A stretch of DNA of 32,367 nt from Sulfurovaceae bacterium (GCA_016744805.1 JADGDQ010000026.1:1-32367), one strand, 5' to 3'; counted from the stretch's first letter, positions 1-8,349 are shown. Made by a program: numbers and translations. Notes: generated by a model not told the origin, from the sequence alone.

Positions 1-1
1 T

Positions 2-142
2 GATATTAGTACAAAAGAAAAACTACAGATTGCAAGTGCAAAAGCATTTTTTGAGGAGCTAAAAAAGCAAGGTGTAAATGTAGAGTATAGAACCAAACTA
101 AATAGCCCTCAACTATCTCAAATGATAAGTGATATTTTGTAG
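2..142 (+). CDS. C-terminal end of a gene cut by the left edge, possibly a type III restriction/DEAD-box helicase subunit
   Basis: The frame is open from base 2 to a TAG at 140-142, giving the last 46 residues of a protein that starts outside the window. The tail is charged and helical, with the stretch KAFFEELKKQGVNVEYRTKL followed by a short helix ending SDIL. This resembles my recollection of the C-terminus of DEAD/DEAH helicase or type III restriction (Res) subunits. No catalytic motif is visible, so the family call is weak; that a real gene ends here is better supported, because a hairpin follows the stop and the next gene converges on it. Confidence 0.4.
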   Translation, partial: DISTKEKLQIASAKAFFEELKKQGVNVEYRTKLNSPQLSQMISDIL

Positions 143-146
143 ATAA

Positions 147-180
147 GTAAAGGTATCAACCCTTACCTTTCTTTTATTTA
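147..180. terminator. Possible bidirectional terminator between convergent genes
   Basis: AAAGGT (149-154) pairs with ACCTTT (165-170) around a 10-base loop, and a T-rich run (172-179) follows on the plus strand. It lies between the TAG at 140-142 and the convergent yggS stop at 174-176. The stem is only 6 bp, so this is tentative. Confidence 0.4.
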
Positions 181-869
181 AATATTACAGAGCCTATGCG
201 AACTAAGTTTGATCCACAGGCAATAGCAAGTTCATAATCTCCACTCATACCCATAGAGCAGATACTTGCTCCATCTTTTTGTAAGCTTTCATAAATTTTA
301 TGAGTTGCTTCAAAGCTCTCTTTTATAACTCTTTGATTGTTACTATGTGCACCAATACTCATAACACCTTTAAGCTGTAGATTTGGACATCTTTCTATAA
401 TCTCTTGATATATATCTTGTGCTTCTTGGGTAGATACTCCTGACTTACTCTCTTCATTTGCTGAATTAATTTGTAAAAGAGCATTAAGTTTAGTATTTTT
501 TTTCTCTAGTTTTTCATTAAGAGCCAAAGCTAACTCTATAGAATCAATAGAGTGTACAAGTGATGGACGAATATCTATAAGTTTGTTAATTTTATTTTTT
601 TGTAAAGAGCCTATAAAGTGCCATTCTAAGGGAATATGCTCCAAAAGATCACTTCGTTTTTCAAGTTGTTGTACTTGGTTTTCCCCAAAAGCTCTTTGTC
701 CTAACTCATAGAGTGTAGAGATATTTTCTATATTTGTATATTTACCTACAGTGACTAGCTTAACAATATGATGTTCACTTATAGCTAGTCTTGCATCTTC
801 TATTTTCCATATTACTTCATCTAAGTTTTTTCTTAGTTGTTCTTTGTCAATTATATTTTCTGTTGCCAT
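174..869 (-). CDS. yggS: YggS/PLPBP family pyridoxal phosphate homeostasis protein
   Basis: This is a 231-residue cytosolic PLP-binding protein of the YggS/PROSC (PLPBP) family. Family members are single-domain TIM barrels like the N-domain of alanine racemase; they buffer free PLP and have no known catalytic turnover. The PLP lysine is K43 in LVTVGKYTN. The GENQVQ, WHFIGSLQKNK and C-terminal SMGMSGDYELAIACGSNLVRIG (phosphate-binding) blocks are all in place, and the length is normal. An AGGAGG ribosome site, lying in the 3' end of rseP, precedes the ATG. The gene starts 2 bases after the rseP stop, so the two are co-transcribed and probably translationally coupled. Confidence 0.93.
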   Translation of the reverse strand: MATENIIDKEQLRKNLDEVIWKIEDARLAISEHHIVKLVTVGKYTNIENISTLYELGQRAFGENQVQQLEKRSDLLEHIPLEWHFIGSLQKNKINKLIDIRPSLVHSIDSIELALALNEKLEKKNTKLNALLQINSANEESKSGVSTQEAQDIYQEIIERCPNLQLKGVMSIGAHSNNQRVIKESFEATHKIYESLQKDGASICSMGMSGDYELAIACGSNLVRIGSVIFK

Positions 870-871
870 AA

Positions 872-1930
872 TTATCCTCCTATTAATCTATTAATATCAT
901 TATAAAGTCCCAAAAACATAAGCCCAAATAGCATAACCCATCCAGCTATAGTCATTTGATAGAGTGCTTTTTCTGTTGGTGCTTTCCCTCGAACAATCTC
1001 ATAAAGGTTAAACATAATATGTCCACCATCAAGAGCAGGTATAGGCAAGAGGTTTAATACTCCTAAGTTCACAGAAATTAGTGCCGTAAAAAAGAGTAAC
1101 GAGACAATACCCGCAGCACTTGCTTGTGAAGTAACATCAACTATGGTAATAATCCCACCAACTTTATCTGAACTTATAGCTCCTGTAATAAGCTTTTGAA
1201 CACTTTGAAAGATTAAAACTGAGGCTTTTTTTGTCTCATCCCATGCATACGATACTCCATCAACAAGATCATAAGTTACCTGTACCACTTCACCCAAAGC
1301 AGAAATACCAATAATTCTTCTTTTGATTGATTCTTCAAAAATATTTTTATCATCAATAATTTTTGGTGTAAGAAGAAGGTTAATTCGTCTATTATCACGA
1401 ATAATAACAAGGTCTACCCGAGAGTTATTAGATTTATTAATCTGCTTGCCTATCTCTTCCCAATAGTTAATTGTAACACCATTAACAGCTATAACTTTAT
1501 CACCTTTTTGCATGCCAGCTACCAAAGCAGGAGTATTTTCTCCTACATTTCCAACTATGGGTAAAAGCTTAGGAATACCAATATTTGCAATAGCCAAATA
1601 GAGAAAAAAAGCAAGTAAAAAATTGGCAAAGGGACCAGCTAGAAGTATAATAATACGCTCCCATGGTTTTTTACTATTATATGAGTCATTATCATAGCTT
1701 ACTTTCGTAGGATCACTATCATCTTGACCTTTCATTTTTACATAGCCACCTAGAGGAATAGCTGATATACTCCACTCTGTAGTTCCAATCATTTTAGAAT
1801 AGATTTTTTTACCAAATCCAACACTAAATACATCCACTTGTACACCAAGCCTTCTAGCCGCAACAAAATGACCTAGTTCATGAAAAAAAACCAACAACGA
1901 TAAAACAATTAGTGAAACTAAAATACCCAT
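872..1930 (-). CDS. rseP: RseP-type site-2 intramembrane zinc metalloprotease (M50B)
   Basis: This 352-residue inner-membrane protease of the M50B family performs regulated intramembrane proteolysis, cutting transmembrane segments of anti-sigma factors or leftover signal peptides. The zinc site HELGH (residues 17-21) lies in the first membrane helix. The third zinc ligand, an aspartate, sits in NLLPIPALDGGH (293-304). A single PDZ domain is at about 120-200, where E. coli RseP has two, which is common in shorter homologues. Further hydrophobic segments are near 95-115, 275-292 and 325-343. The ATG has an AGGA site 9 bases upstream and a good extended -10 promoter. The natural substrate cannot be told from this window. 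Confidence 0.93.
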   Translation of the reverse strand: MGILVSLIVLSLLVFFHELGHFVAARRLGVQVDVFSVGFGKKIYSKMIGTTEWSISAIPLGGYVKMKGQDDSDPTKVSYDNDSYNSKKPWERIIILLAGPFANFLLAFFLYLAIANIGIPKLLPIVGNVGENTPALVAGMQKGDKVIAVNGVTINYWEEIGKQINKSNNSRVDLVIIRDNRRINLLLTPKIIDDKNIFEESIKRRIIGISALGEVVQVTYDLVDGVSYAWDETKKASVLIFQSVQKLITGAISSDKVGGIITIVDVTSQASAAGIVSLLFFTALISVNLGVLNLLPIPALDGGHIMFNLYEIVRGKAPTEKALYQMTIAGWVMLFGLMFLGLYNDINRLIGG

Positions 1931-1958
1931 AAAAATCCTAATTTTGATATAATTTTGG

Positions 1959-1967
1959 ATTATAGCA
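1959..1967 (-). promoter_or_regulatory. Extended -10 promoter for rseP-yggS
   Basis: On the minus strand the sequence TGC-TATAAT (1967 to 1959) is a perfect extended -10 element, 28 bases upstream of the rseP ATG, giving a leader of about 22 bases. No clear -35 is present, as is usual for the housekeeping sigma factor of Campylobacterota, which leans on A/T-rich upstream DNA. Confidence 0.5.
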
Positions 1968-2061
1968 TAAATTATTGATAGAAATCAAAGTTGATTTCAC
2001 GAATATTATGTTATCATAAATGATAAGTGTTAATTAATCAAATAAGATAAGGGGATTTATA

Positions 2062-3171
2062 ATGGAAAAACCTAATAGTGTCCAAGAGGAATTGGAGACA
2101 AAAGTAGAAGAGGTTGTTATAGCACAAGAAGAGGGTAGTGCTATACCAAAAGCAGATAATATACAGGAGCAATCTGTAGAATCTATAGCAGATGAAACTA
2201 TTCAAGCAGAAGAAGAAGTAATTACCCAAGTAGCACCTATCGTAGCAAAAAAATCTGATGCTTTGATTCATGAAGCGCGTACCATAATAGAAAATTCAGA
2301 TGTTACTACAAAAAGCTGTATGGAAATTTTGGAAGAGGATGTTGAAAAATATGAAAATGCAAAATCTATGCTTCTCAATGACTCTATTCATCCATCTGAA
2401 GCACTCCTTAAAAAGGTAGGTTTTGATTCATCTATAGAACAAGAGTTAGATGAAGAAGAAGCTATAAACTTTGAAGATATTAAGCAGATTGAACCTATTT
2501 ATGTAAGAGAGTTATCTTCAGGAAAATTTGGAGCCTTGATACTCTCTTTATTAGCTGGTTTAGCTGTTATTGTAGGATGGATTTACATAGCTAGTAATGC
2601 ACTTAATATAGTTGTAGATATTAGCAAAGCACCTACTCTAGAAGCACAAAACTCTATTTTATCATGGATTGGTGGAGGTATAACTGGTGGAGAGGGTAAT
2701 GCTATGATAGGTATGATTATTATGGCTTTTTCAGCTATTATAGCTATTTGGGTAGTTTTTGCAATAAAAATATTTATGCGTGAATCAAAAAATTATCAAG
2801 TAGCACAAAAAGTAAAAGAAGAAGCAGAGTTCTACTGTACAAAAAAAGAAGAGTGTCAAAAAGAGATGGAAAAAATTAGCGTACATATCAATCAAGTTAT
2901 TGATGCTATTGAGACATCTAAAATTTATATTAATGAACAAAATGCTACTATCCAAAGAATTATCCATATAGAGCCTAATGTAGAATTTGATGAATTACAC
3001 CAAAAATCACAAGAAGAGGTTACTAATACAAATATTCTTGTAAATGGAATTAAGCAACTTATATCTACACCAATGGCATCAGAATATGGTTCATTAGCTG
3101 AAGATGCTAAAGTAATCCTAGCAAAAACTCAAAGAAGACAAGAGACTTATAGAGAAAAACTCTATTCATAA
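2062..3171 (+). CDS. Two-helix membrane protein with acidic N-terminus and coiled-coil C-terminus, function unknown
   Basis: I do not recognise this 369-residue protein. Residues 1-150 are highly acidic (many Glu, repeated EE pairs), have no signal peptide and are probably cytosolic. Two hydrophobic helices follow at about 156-178 and 214-237, separated by a glycine-rich loop (WIGGGITGGEGNAM). The C-terminal 125 residues are charged and probably helical/coiled-coil (CTKKEECQKEMEKISVHINQ). With an even number of helices both ends lie on the same side, most likely inside. The ATG is preceded by AAGGGG. It is divergent from rseP, and a 10-bp hairpin follows the stop. A scaffold or envelope-organising role is possible but unsupported. 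Confidence 0.75.
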   Translation: MEKPNSVQEELETKVEEVVIAQEEGSAIPKADNIQEQSVESIADETIQAEEEVITQVAPIVAKKSDALIHEARTIIENSDVTTKSCMEILEEDVEKYENAKSMLLNDSIHPSEALLKKVGFDSSIEQELDEEEAINFEDIKQIEPIYVRELSSGKFGALILSLLAGLAVIVGWIYIASNALNIVVDISKAPTLEAQNSILSWIGGGITGGEGNAMIGMIIMAFSAIIAIWVVFAIKIFMRESKNYQVAQKVKEEAEFYCTKKEECQKEMEKISVHINQVIDAIETSKIYINEQNATIQRIIHIEPNVEFDELHQKSQEEVTNTNILVNGIKQLISTPMASEYGSLAEDAKVILAKTQRRQETYREKLYS

Positions 3172-3177
3172 ACTTTT

Positions 3178-3202
3178 GGGTATTGTCCTTTAGATAATAC
3201 CC
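3178..3202 (+). terminator. Hairpin terminator after the two-helix membrane protein
   Basis: GGGTATTGTC (3178-3187) pairs with GATAATACCC (3193-3202) in a 10-bp stem (one G-U pair) closed by the 5-base loop CTTTA, starting 7 bases after the stop codon. The following bases are only moderately T-rich, so termination could be partial. Confidence 0.6.
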
Positions 3203-3251
3203 TCTAAATAGATCTCTTTTGATAAAATATATTATAGTAAGTTATAAAAGT

Positions 3252-3257
3252 TATAAT
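3252..3257 (+). promoter_or_regulatory. Possible -10 element for the outer-membrane barrel gene
   Basis: TATAAT at 3252-3257 lies 37 bases before the ATG at 3295 in a very A/T-rich stretch. There is no convincing -35. The upstream bases contain other TATAAT-like words, so the exact position is uncertain. Confidence 0.3.
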
Positions 3258-3294
3258 TACAACACTATTTTAATATTTATTCAAAAGGTTCTTA

Positions 3295-4152
3295 ATGCAA
3301 ATAACAAAACTACCACTACTACTCTTATTACCAATTACTACTCTTGTAGCACATGAATCTGTCCACTCTAGTGCTATACTCTATTATGAAAATATAGATT
3401 TTTCAAACTCTTTTCAAAAGACAAATGGAAAGCTTATGGGGGTAGGTGGTGATATTCATAATAATGATTCAGAGTATAAATTTGTTTTTGAACATGCCAA
3501 TACAGATACCAAACAACCACCACTCAAAGAGGATTTGACAACAAGTAAGGTTTTTTTACAATATGGGTATAGTTATGATAATGGTCTGCATCTAAGGCTC
3601 AATTATATTAATGTATTAGAGGATAATATTGCTCCAACAGTCCATGGTGCTGTCTATGGTGCTGGTTTAGAGTACACTATGGAAAAAATCTCTTTGGGCT
3701 TTGTACAGTATTATACAGATTACAAAGCGTTTGATGTCTATCAGAGTGATCTAAAAGTAGAGTATAAAACAAAAATATCAGATATAAGCATCAAGCTTAC
3801 AGGTATTACAAAATATATTAAACTTAGTGATTATAAGAGTAATAGTTTTAGCAATAATGCACAAGGGGAGTATTTTACAACAGCCCTTAAGATTCATTCT
3901 CATTACCAAAGCTACCACCTTGGAGGAGCTCTTTATTTGGGAGAACGGGCTTTTTCTATTATGAATGATGGGTTTAAAATACAGCATCATGCTATGGAGT
4001 TTGATCAAACTTATGCCCTAGGAGTAGGGAAAAGTTTTTCCAATATGATACTTAGACTCCAATATATTCACCAAGAAGCTACAGAGTTACCTCTAAGCAA
4101 TCAAGGTGTAGAGGTAGATAACTTACGACTCATCTTAAATTATAGATTCTAA
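3295..4152 (+). CDS. Outer-membrane beta-barrel protein, function unknown
   Basis: This 285-residue protein has an N-terminal signal peptide (hydrophobic LPLLLLLPITTLVA, probable cut before HES). The remainder alternates polar and aromatic residues in the manner of transmembrane beta strands (VFLQYGYSYDNGLHLRLNYI, LGFVQYYTDY, LILNYRF). It ends in aromatic F after YR, the recognition signal of outer-membrane barrel proteins. I count room for roughly 10-14 strands, but the family is not recognised and the cargo, if any, is unknown. An AAAGG site precedes the ATG. It is flanked by hairpins on both sides and appears to be a single-gene transcript. Confidence 0.75.
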   Translation: MQITKLPLLLLLPITTLVAHESVHSSAILYYENIDFSNSFQKTNGKLMGVGGDIHNNDSEYKFVFEHANTDTKQPPLKEDLTTSKVFLQYGYSYDNGLHLRLNYINVLEDNIAPTVHGAVYGAGLEYTMEKISLGFVQYYTDYKAFDVYQSDLKVEYKTKISDISIKLTGITKYIKLSDYKSNSFSNNAQGEYFTTALKIHSHYQSYHLGGALYLGERAFSIMNDGFKIQHHAMEFDQTYALGVGKSFSNMILRLQYIHQEATELPLSNQGVEVDNLRLILNYRF

Positions 4153-4167
4153 GAGTCTCCTCAAAGG

Positions 4168-4194
4168 GGTAGTAGTATTTATGATACCACTATC
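4168..4194. terminator. Hairpin between two convergent genes
   Basis: GGTAGTAGTAT (4168-4178) pairs with ATACCACTATC (4184-4194) around the loop TTATG, with one G-U pair and one A-C mismatch. It lies 15 bases past the barrel stop and overlaps the stop codon of the convergent cytochrome gene, so it may end transcripts from both sides. Confidence 0.45.
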
Positions 4195-6400
4195 TTACTC
4201 TAAAAGCTTCTAACTCTTGGAGTTTTCTCTTATACTCTAAACTTTTTTCTCTCTTATCTATCTGTTGGTAATAGTAAGCTAAGCCTGAAATAGTCTGCAA
4301 GTCACCAGTATGGAGTCTATATGACTTCTCTAATAACTCTATTGCTTTTATAGGATTACCCTCACCAATAGCCACTGCATAGACATAAACAAACCGACTA
4401 TTATAAGGCTCTAACTCTACAGCTCTCTTTAGAGAGTTATAGGCTTTTTCTTTCTCTTGATTTCTAATATACCAAAGTCCCAATGAGTGATGGAGGATTC
4501 CTGCACTTGGGATTTGTATAATTCCCTCTTGAAGTACTTTGTATGCCTCTGCTTCTCTTTTTTGATTGCGTAAAAAGTTGCTATAGTTAATATAAGCAGG
4601 GACAAATTTAGTTTGTAGCCTAAGAGCCTCTTTATATGCCTCTTCTGCTCTATCAAACTTCCCTTTGCTTGTATTCAAAAGAGCCAAAGAGAGTTGAGAC
4701 TCTGGACGATCTGCACTAAAGATTAGTACCTCTTCATACTCTTTTAAAGCTTTTTTTAGTAGTTCACGGTTTTGTGTATCTAATTGACCTAACGGAAAAG
4801 ATGAAAGTTGTCTCGTTGCTTCCATTCGCACAGTTTTAAGAGGGTCATTGAGGAGCTTAAATGTCTCTTTTACACGCATCTTTGGTGGAAAAGCCTCTAA
4901 TGCTTGTAATGCAGAACGGCGAATAGAGGCATCTTTGTTTCTGAGCATTTGCAGTGTAGTGGTATAGGTCTGTTTGGATGGGTAGTTGCCTAGGTAGGTA
5001 GTAACAGTCGCTTTGGCAATATTAGGAGCATCACTCATAAGTACACTATAGAGCGTTTGAGGAGCATTTGCACTATTTTTGCGTAGAGCTTCAAAAGAAT
5101 GTGCAAAGTCCTGTTTCCCTTTTGGTATCTCACCATACCACTTTTTCATAGCATCACTTGCCCAAGAAGCATCTTTGTCTTTATGGCAGAGTGTACAGGC
5201 ATCAGGTGTATCATTTTCCACCGCGAGGTCAGGACGAGGCACTCTAAAGCTATGGTCGTTACGGCTATCGACACCCATATAGGTGCGTGCAGGCATATGA
5301 CAGCTCACACAACTCGCTCCCGTACTCCCCTCTAGGTGTTTATGGTGTGATGGAGCTTTATATTTGTTCATCTTATGACAGCGAAAACATATTTGGTCTC
5401 CCTCAGCTTTTCGCTCTAGGGTATGAGGGTTATGACAATCTGTGCAAGTAACTCCTGCTTCATGCATCTTACTTTGCAGAAAAGAGTTATAGACATAGAC
5501 TTCATCTTTTATCTTTCCATCACTATAGTAGAGATTTTCATCAAGGAGAGTAGGCAGATAGTGATTATGGAACTTATCGCCTGTCTTGAACTTGTCATCT
5601 AGTTGTGTACGCCTAGAGTGGCACTTGGCACAGACCTCTATCTCACTATAACGAGAGGTTTTATTGGTATCGTGAAGCACTGGTTTGAGTGTTTTTGGGT
5701 CTATCTCCCATTTACGACCATTATGCAAAAGTGAAACCATAAAGCCACTATTGCTAAGAGTTGCATTCTTCTCTTTTGTCCATGCTATATGATTAGATGC
5801 TGGTCCATGACACGCTTCACAAGAGACATTGATAATATCCCAAGAGGTCGCATACTCTTTTGTTTGTGGGTTATAGTTTTTTTTGAGGTTAGTAGAGTGA
5901 CAATCCGCACACATATAGTTCCAGTTGAGGTTGGGTCCAGTCCAGTGCAGAGGATCGCCTGCTGTGACATTATCATCAGGATGCAGATGATACCACCTCT
6001 GACCTCCCTCATCTTTGCTTCTGCTATCCCATGCTATATCGAGTACTTGTATCCGCCCTTTAGGAAACTTGACCATATATTGTTGCAACGGATAGACTCC
6101 AAAGGTATAGGCTATTTCAAAATCCCCAAGTTTCCCATCTGCACCATCAGTACGCACTATATACTTCCCATCTTTACGATAAAAGAGAGAGGTGATACCG
6201 TTGTAGCTAAAAGAGCTATCGTTAAAATCCCCCTTGACCGACTTCTCATCAGCCACCATCATAGCCTCATCATGATGCGACCCTAGCCACTCATGCGTCT
6301 CCTTGCTATGGCACTCCACACAGCTCTTGTCACCGACATAGTGAGCCTCTTGTGCATTGATAGCTATGGATAGAGCGAGGATTAGTAGTAGTTGTTTCAT
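4190..6400 (-). CDS. Octaheme cytochrome c with HEAT-like and TPR repeats
   Basis: This exported 736-residue protein has a signal peptide (1-16, INA|QEA). Eight CXXCH haem c attachment sites lie at about 27-31, 164-168, 194-198, 257-261, 319-323, 338-342, 364-368 and 402-406. HEAT-like helical repeats follow (about 455-540; DASIRRSALQALEAFP, LKTVRMEATRQLSSFP), then tetratricopeptide repeats (about 575-730; RAEEAYKEALRLQTKFVPAY, KAYNSLKRAVELEPYNSRFV). The haem part belongs to the doubled-CXXCH/cytochrome c554-like group, periplasmic electron carriers or oxidoreductases; the substrate cannot be deduced. The helical repeats suggest a docking partner. The gene lies 61 bases after batD on the same strand, with a REP-like hairpin in the gap, so it may be a read-through member of the Bat transcript. 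Confidence 0.88.
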   Translation of the reverse strand: MKQLLLILALSIAINAQEAHYVGDKSCVECHSKETHEWLGSHHDEAMMVADEKSVKGDFNDSSFSYNGITSLFYRKDGKYIVRTDGADGKLGDFEIAYTFGVYPLQQYMVKFPKGRIQVLDIAWDSRSKDEGGQRWYHLHPDDNVTAGDPLHWTGPNLNWNYMCADCHSTNLKKNYNPQTKEYATSWDIINVSCEACHGPASNHIAWTKEKNATLSNSGFMVSLLHNGRKWEIDPKTLKPVLHDTNKTSRYSEIEVCAKCHSRRTQLDDKFKTGDKFHNHYLPTLLDENLYYSDGKIKDEVYVYNSFLQSKMHEAGVTCTDCHNPHTLERKAEGDQICFRCHKMNKYKAPSHHKHLEGSTGASCVSCHMPARTYMGVDSRNDHSFRVPRPDLAVENDTPDACTLCHKDKDASWASDAMKKWYGEIPKGKQDFAHSFEALRKNSANAPQTLYSVLMSDAPNIAKATVTTYLGNYPSKQTYTTTLQMLRNKDASIRRSALQALEAFPPKMRVKETFKLLNDPLKTVRMEATRQLSSFPLGQLDTQNRELLKKALKEYEEVLIFSADRPESQLSLALLNTSKGKFDRAEEAYKEALRLQTKFVPAYINYSNFLRNQKREAEAYKVLQEGIIQIPSAGILHHSLGLWYIRNQEKEKAYNSLKRAVELEPYNSRFVYVYAVAIGEGNPIKAIELLEKSYRLHTGDLQTISGLAYYYQQIDKREKSLEYKRKLQELEAFRVR

Positions 6401-6424
6401 TATTTTGCCTTTATTTTGTTAGCT

Positions 6425-6445
6425 GTAGGGTGGGAGCATCCCACC
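6425..6445 (+). repeat. REP-like palindrome, copy 1 (batD/cytochrome gap)
   Basis: The tetranucleotide GTAG (6425-6428) is directly followed by a perfect 7-bp hairpin, GGTGGGA (6429-6435) with TCCCACC (6439-6445), around the loop GCA. The same element occurs at 16306-16326, with variants at 7771-7791 and 7832-7852. A GTAG foot beside a GC-rich hairpin is the layout of REP elements mobilised by RAYT (Y1) transposases. No such transposase is in this window. Confidence 0.8.
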
Positions 6446-6461
6446 ATTATATTAATTTGAG

Positions 6462-7733
6462 TTAACTTCTAGGATTTATCCCATCCATCAGTCCACTCTC
6501 TTCATCTTCTCTACTACGGAGTAGCTCTTCTCGAAATCTTTGAACTTCTCTACAGAACTCACTACTCTCAAAGCCACGCTCCTCATCACTCAAAGCACCC
6601 TCTAGCTCTCTCAATGTATCTTTCATAGCAGGATACGCTTCACCTATACCAGTAAATCCAAGTCGGTAGAGTTCTGTATCAGCAGACTCCAACCAACTAT
6701 AAAAGTCTCTATAGAGTTGTTTTGCATCAGCATCTTGACAGCTCTTTTGGAGAGTCTCAAAGAGTCCTGCTTCACTTTGATTATAGAGTTCTTTTTGTCT
6801 CTTTTGTCTTTTTTTTAGGAGTGGATAAGCTCGGTAGAGGAGTGTAATCAGTAGCAACATGATAGCAATATAACTCAAAAGCTTTTGACTATTTATACTC
6901 TGTGTATCTTCTTGTTGAGTCTTGACCTTTGGTTGGGCTATGATGGTGAAGTGGAGTTGTGGTATCTGCTCTTTGTGGAGTTTTTGCTCTTTTGTATCCC
7001 ACCAGAGTAGCTCTTGGCTAGGGAGTGTGACATTGCCCTCTTTGATAGCTACAAAGGTAAACTTATCACTACGACTCACACTACTCACGCCTCTGTTTTC
7101 GCTACTTGTGAGTGTCGGTTCTGTAGTATATACCTTGAAGTACTCACTACTCTCAAACCTAATAGGTGTGAGCAGTATATCAGGCACACTCTGTGCCTCT
7201 TGGGTCACTAGCAGGGTAAAGGCATCTCCCTCTTTGAGACCATCGGTCGTTGGGTTTTGTGTCGTTTTGAGAGAGTAGTGCGGTGTAGAGAGGACGAACT
7301 TATCAGCACTCACCCCCTCATGTCCTGCTATATCTATACTCAAGCCCTCTGTACGAAGCTCAAAACTCTGACTCTCCTGCCCATACCCCATAGATGCCAA
7401 AAAAGATATAAGGATAGGAGGGATAGAGAGCTTACCTGCATGGAGGGGATAGAGTCTATACTCATAATGCACCACAGACCAATCCGTCCCATTGATATCT
7501 ACAGTCTCTAGTGACGCAGCACTCTTGGGTGCAGAGACGACATACTCAGGACTATTCTCTAGTCCTATCTTGGACTGCGTCATACTATAGGCTGTACTTT
7601 TGATATCCACTTGTACGATGATCTCTTCGCTCACTGCATAGTGTTCTTTTGGCAGTACTTTTGCTGTTACTGCTCCTTCTATAGCGTGGAGACTTAGGGA
7701 GAGGAGGATAAGTAGGGTTGTGATTTTTTTCAT
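6462..7733 (-). CDS. batD: BatD-like envelope protein of the MoxR/Bat system
   Basis: This 423-residue membrane-anchored periplasmic protein of the BatD family is the large beta-rich partner of the von Willebrand proteins BatA and BatB. It has a signal peptide (1-17, LHA|IEG), then two or three beta-sandwich segments (about 20-265; YRLYPLHAGKLSIPPILISF is typical). A single transmembrane helix lies at 285-303, followed by a cytosolic charged helical tail (305-423). The ATG has an AAGGT site. In most genomes batD follows batC directly; here a 4.3-kb accessory block and an inverted pair of REP-like repeats separate them. The gene itself looks intact. Confidence 0.82.
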   Translation of the reverse strand: MKKITTLLILLSLSLHAIEGAVTAKVLPKEHYAVSEEIIVQVDIKSTAYSMTQSKIGLENSPEYVVSAPKSAASLETVDINGTDWSVVHYEYRLYPLHAGKLSIPPILISFLASMGYGQESQSFELRTEGLSIDIAGHEGVSADKFVLSTPHYSLKTTQNPTTDGLKEGDAFTLLVTQEAQSVPDILLTPIRFESSEYFKVYTTEPTLTSSENRGVSSVSRSDKFTFVAIKEGNVTLPSQELLWWDTKEQKLHKEQIPQLHFTIIAQPKVKTQQEDTQSINSQKLLSYIAIMLLLITLLYRAYPLLKKRQKRQKELYNQSEAGLFETLQKSCQDADAKQLYRDFYSWLESADTELYRLGFTGIGEAYPAMKDTLRELEGALSDEERGFESSEFCREVQRFREELLRSREDEESGLMDGINPRS

Positions 7734-7770
7734 TTTTTACCTTCTTATTTGTTGTCTTGTTGCATAGTTT

Positions 7771-7791
7771 GTAGGGTGGAAGTATCCCACC
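7771..7791 (+). repeat. REP-like palindrome, copy 2
   Basis: GTAG (7771-7774) is followed by GGTGGAA (7775-7781), loop GTA, and TCCCACC (7785-7791). It differs from copy 1 by one stem base, which causes an A-C mismatch, and one loop base. It sits 37 bases upstream of batD and faces copy 3 in inverted orientation, 40 bases away. Confidence 0.7.
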
Positions 7792-7831
7792 ACAAAGTAG
7801 TTTTTGTATCAATGAGTCGCTGAGATATGAC

Positions 7832-7852
7832 GGTGGATTGCATCCACCCTAC
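7832..7852 (-). repeat. REP-like palindrome, copy 3 (inverted)
   Basis: Read on the minus strand this is GTAG (7852-7849), then the perfect stem GGTGGAT/ATCCACC (7848-7842 and 7838-7832) with a 3-base loop. The two stem bases next to the loop differ from copy 1. Together with copy 2 it forms an inverted REP pair (BIME-like) between batD and the accessory island, ending 5 bases before the stop of the small membrane protein gene. Confidence 0.7.
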
Positions 7853-7857
7853 AGTGG

Positions 7858-8349
7858 CTAAAAATTCCATGAATATTCATTTCCTTCGATTACTTTCTTT
7901 TCTATAAATATTTGTTTGATAGTTTTTATATCTTTATTACTTATGGGTAATAAATCTATATAGGATAAAGCTAATAATTGCCATCTTTTATTTTTCTTAT
8001 ATAGAAATAGTTGACCACCAAACAACCCTTTCCTTAGTCCAACTAGCATATTTTTGTAATATACTTCTACACCAATATACCTAAAACCAAGTATATTAAA
8101 TTCAATCAATATTTTATCATCTTCAAAAATCAATGTATCAAATAGAGATAAGCTAATAAACATTGTAAATCCTGTAACAAAAAAAAGTGTTCCTATAACT
8201 ATTGTAAATATATTACTAACTCCAAAAACAAGAAAAAATCCAAAATACATACCAAAAATCATAAGTAACTGAGCTAATATTCTTCCTAAAGCATTGTACT
8301 CAACTATTAGTAGTGGTGATGATGATGATTTCTGATTAGTATTTGTCAT
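7858..8349 (-). CDS. Small two-helix membrane protein at the end of the accessory island, function unknown
   Basis: I do not recognise this 163-residue protein. Two hydrophobic helices (about 24-43 and 46-67) are followed by a 95-residue domain rich in beta strands (FDTLIFEDDKILIEFNILGF, LFGGQLFLYKKNKRWQLLAL), reminiscent of the PH-like domains of small bacterial membrane proteins. Its ATG (8347-8349) overlaps the end of the AlbA_2/HATPase gene by 14 bases, which implies translational coupling and a shared function. No enzyme motif is visible. It may serve as a membrane anchor or effector of the island, which is inference from position only. Confidence 0.65.
   Translation of the reverse strand: MTNTNQKSSSSPLLIVEYNALGRILAQLLMIFGMYFGFFLVFGVSNIFTIVIGTLFFVTGFTMFISLSLFDTLIFEDDKILIEFNILGFRYIGVEVYYKNMLVGLRKGLFGGQLFLYKKNKRWQLLALSYIDLLPISNKDIKTIKQIFIEKKVIEGNEYSWNF

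Noticed and set aside
5789-6286. 165-residue plus-strand frame opposite the octaheme cytochrome
   Set aside because: It lies wholly antisense to three CXXCH-bearing segments of the real gene and has no domain.
7771-7852. Terminal inverted repeats of an insertion sequence
   Set aside because: Only 40 bases lie between the arms and there is no transposase; the GTAG-hairpin form and the copies at 6425 and 16306 fit a REP-like family better.
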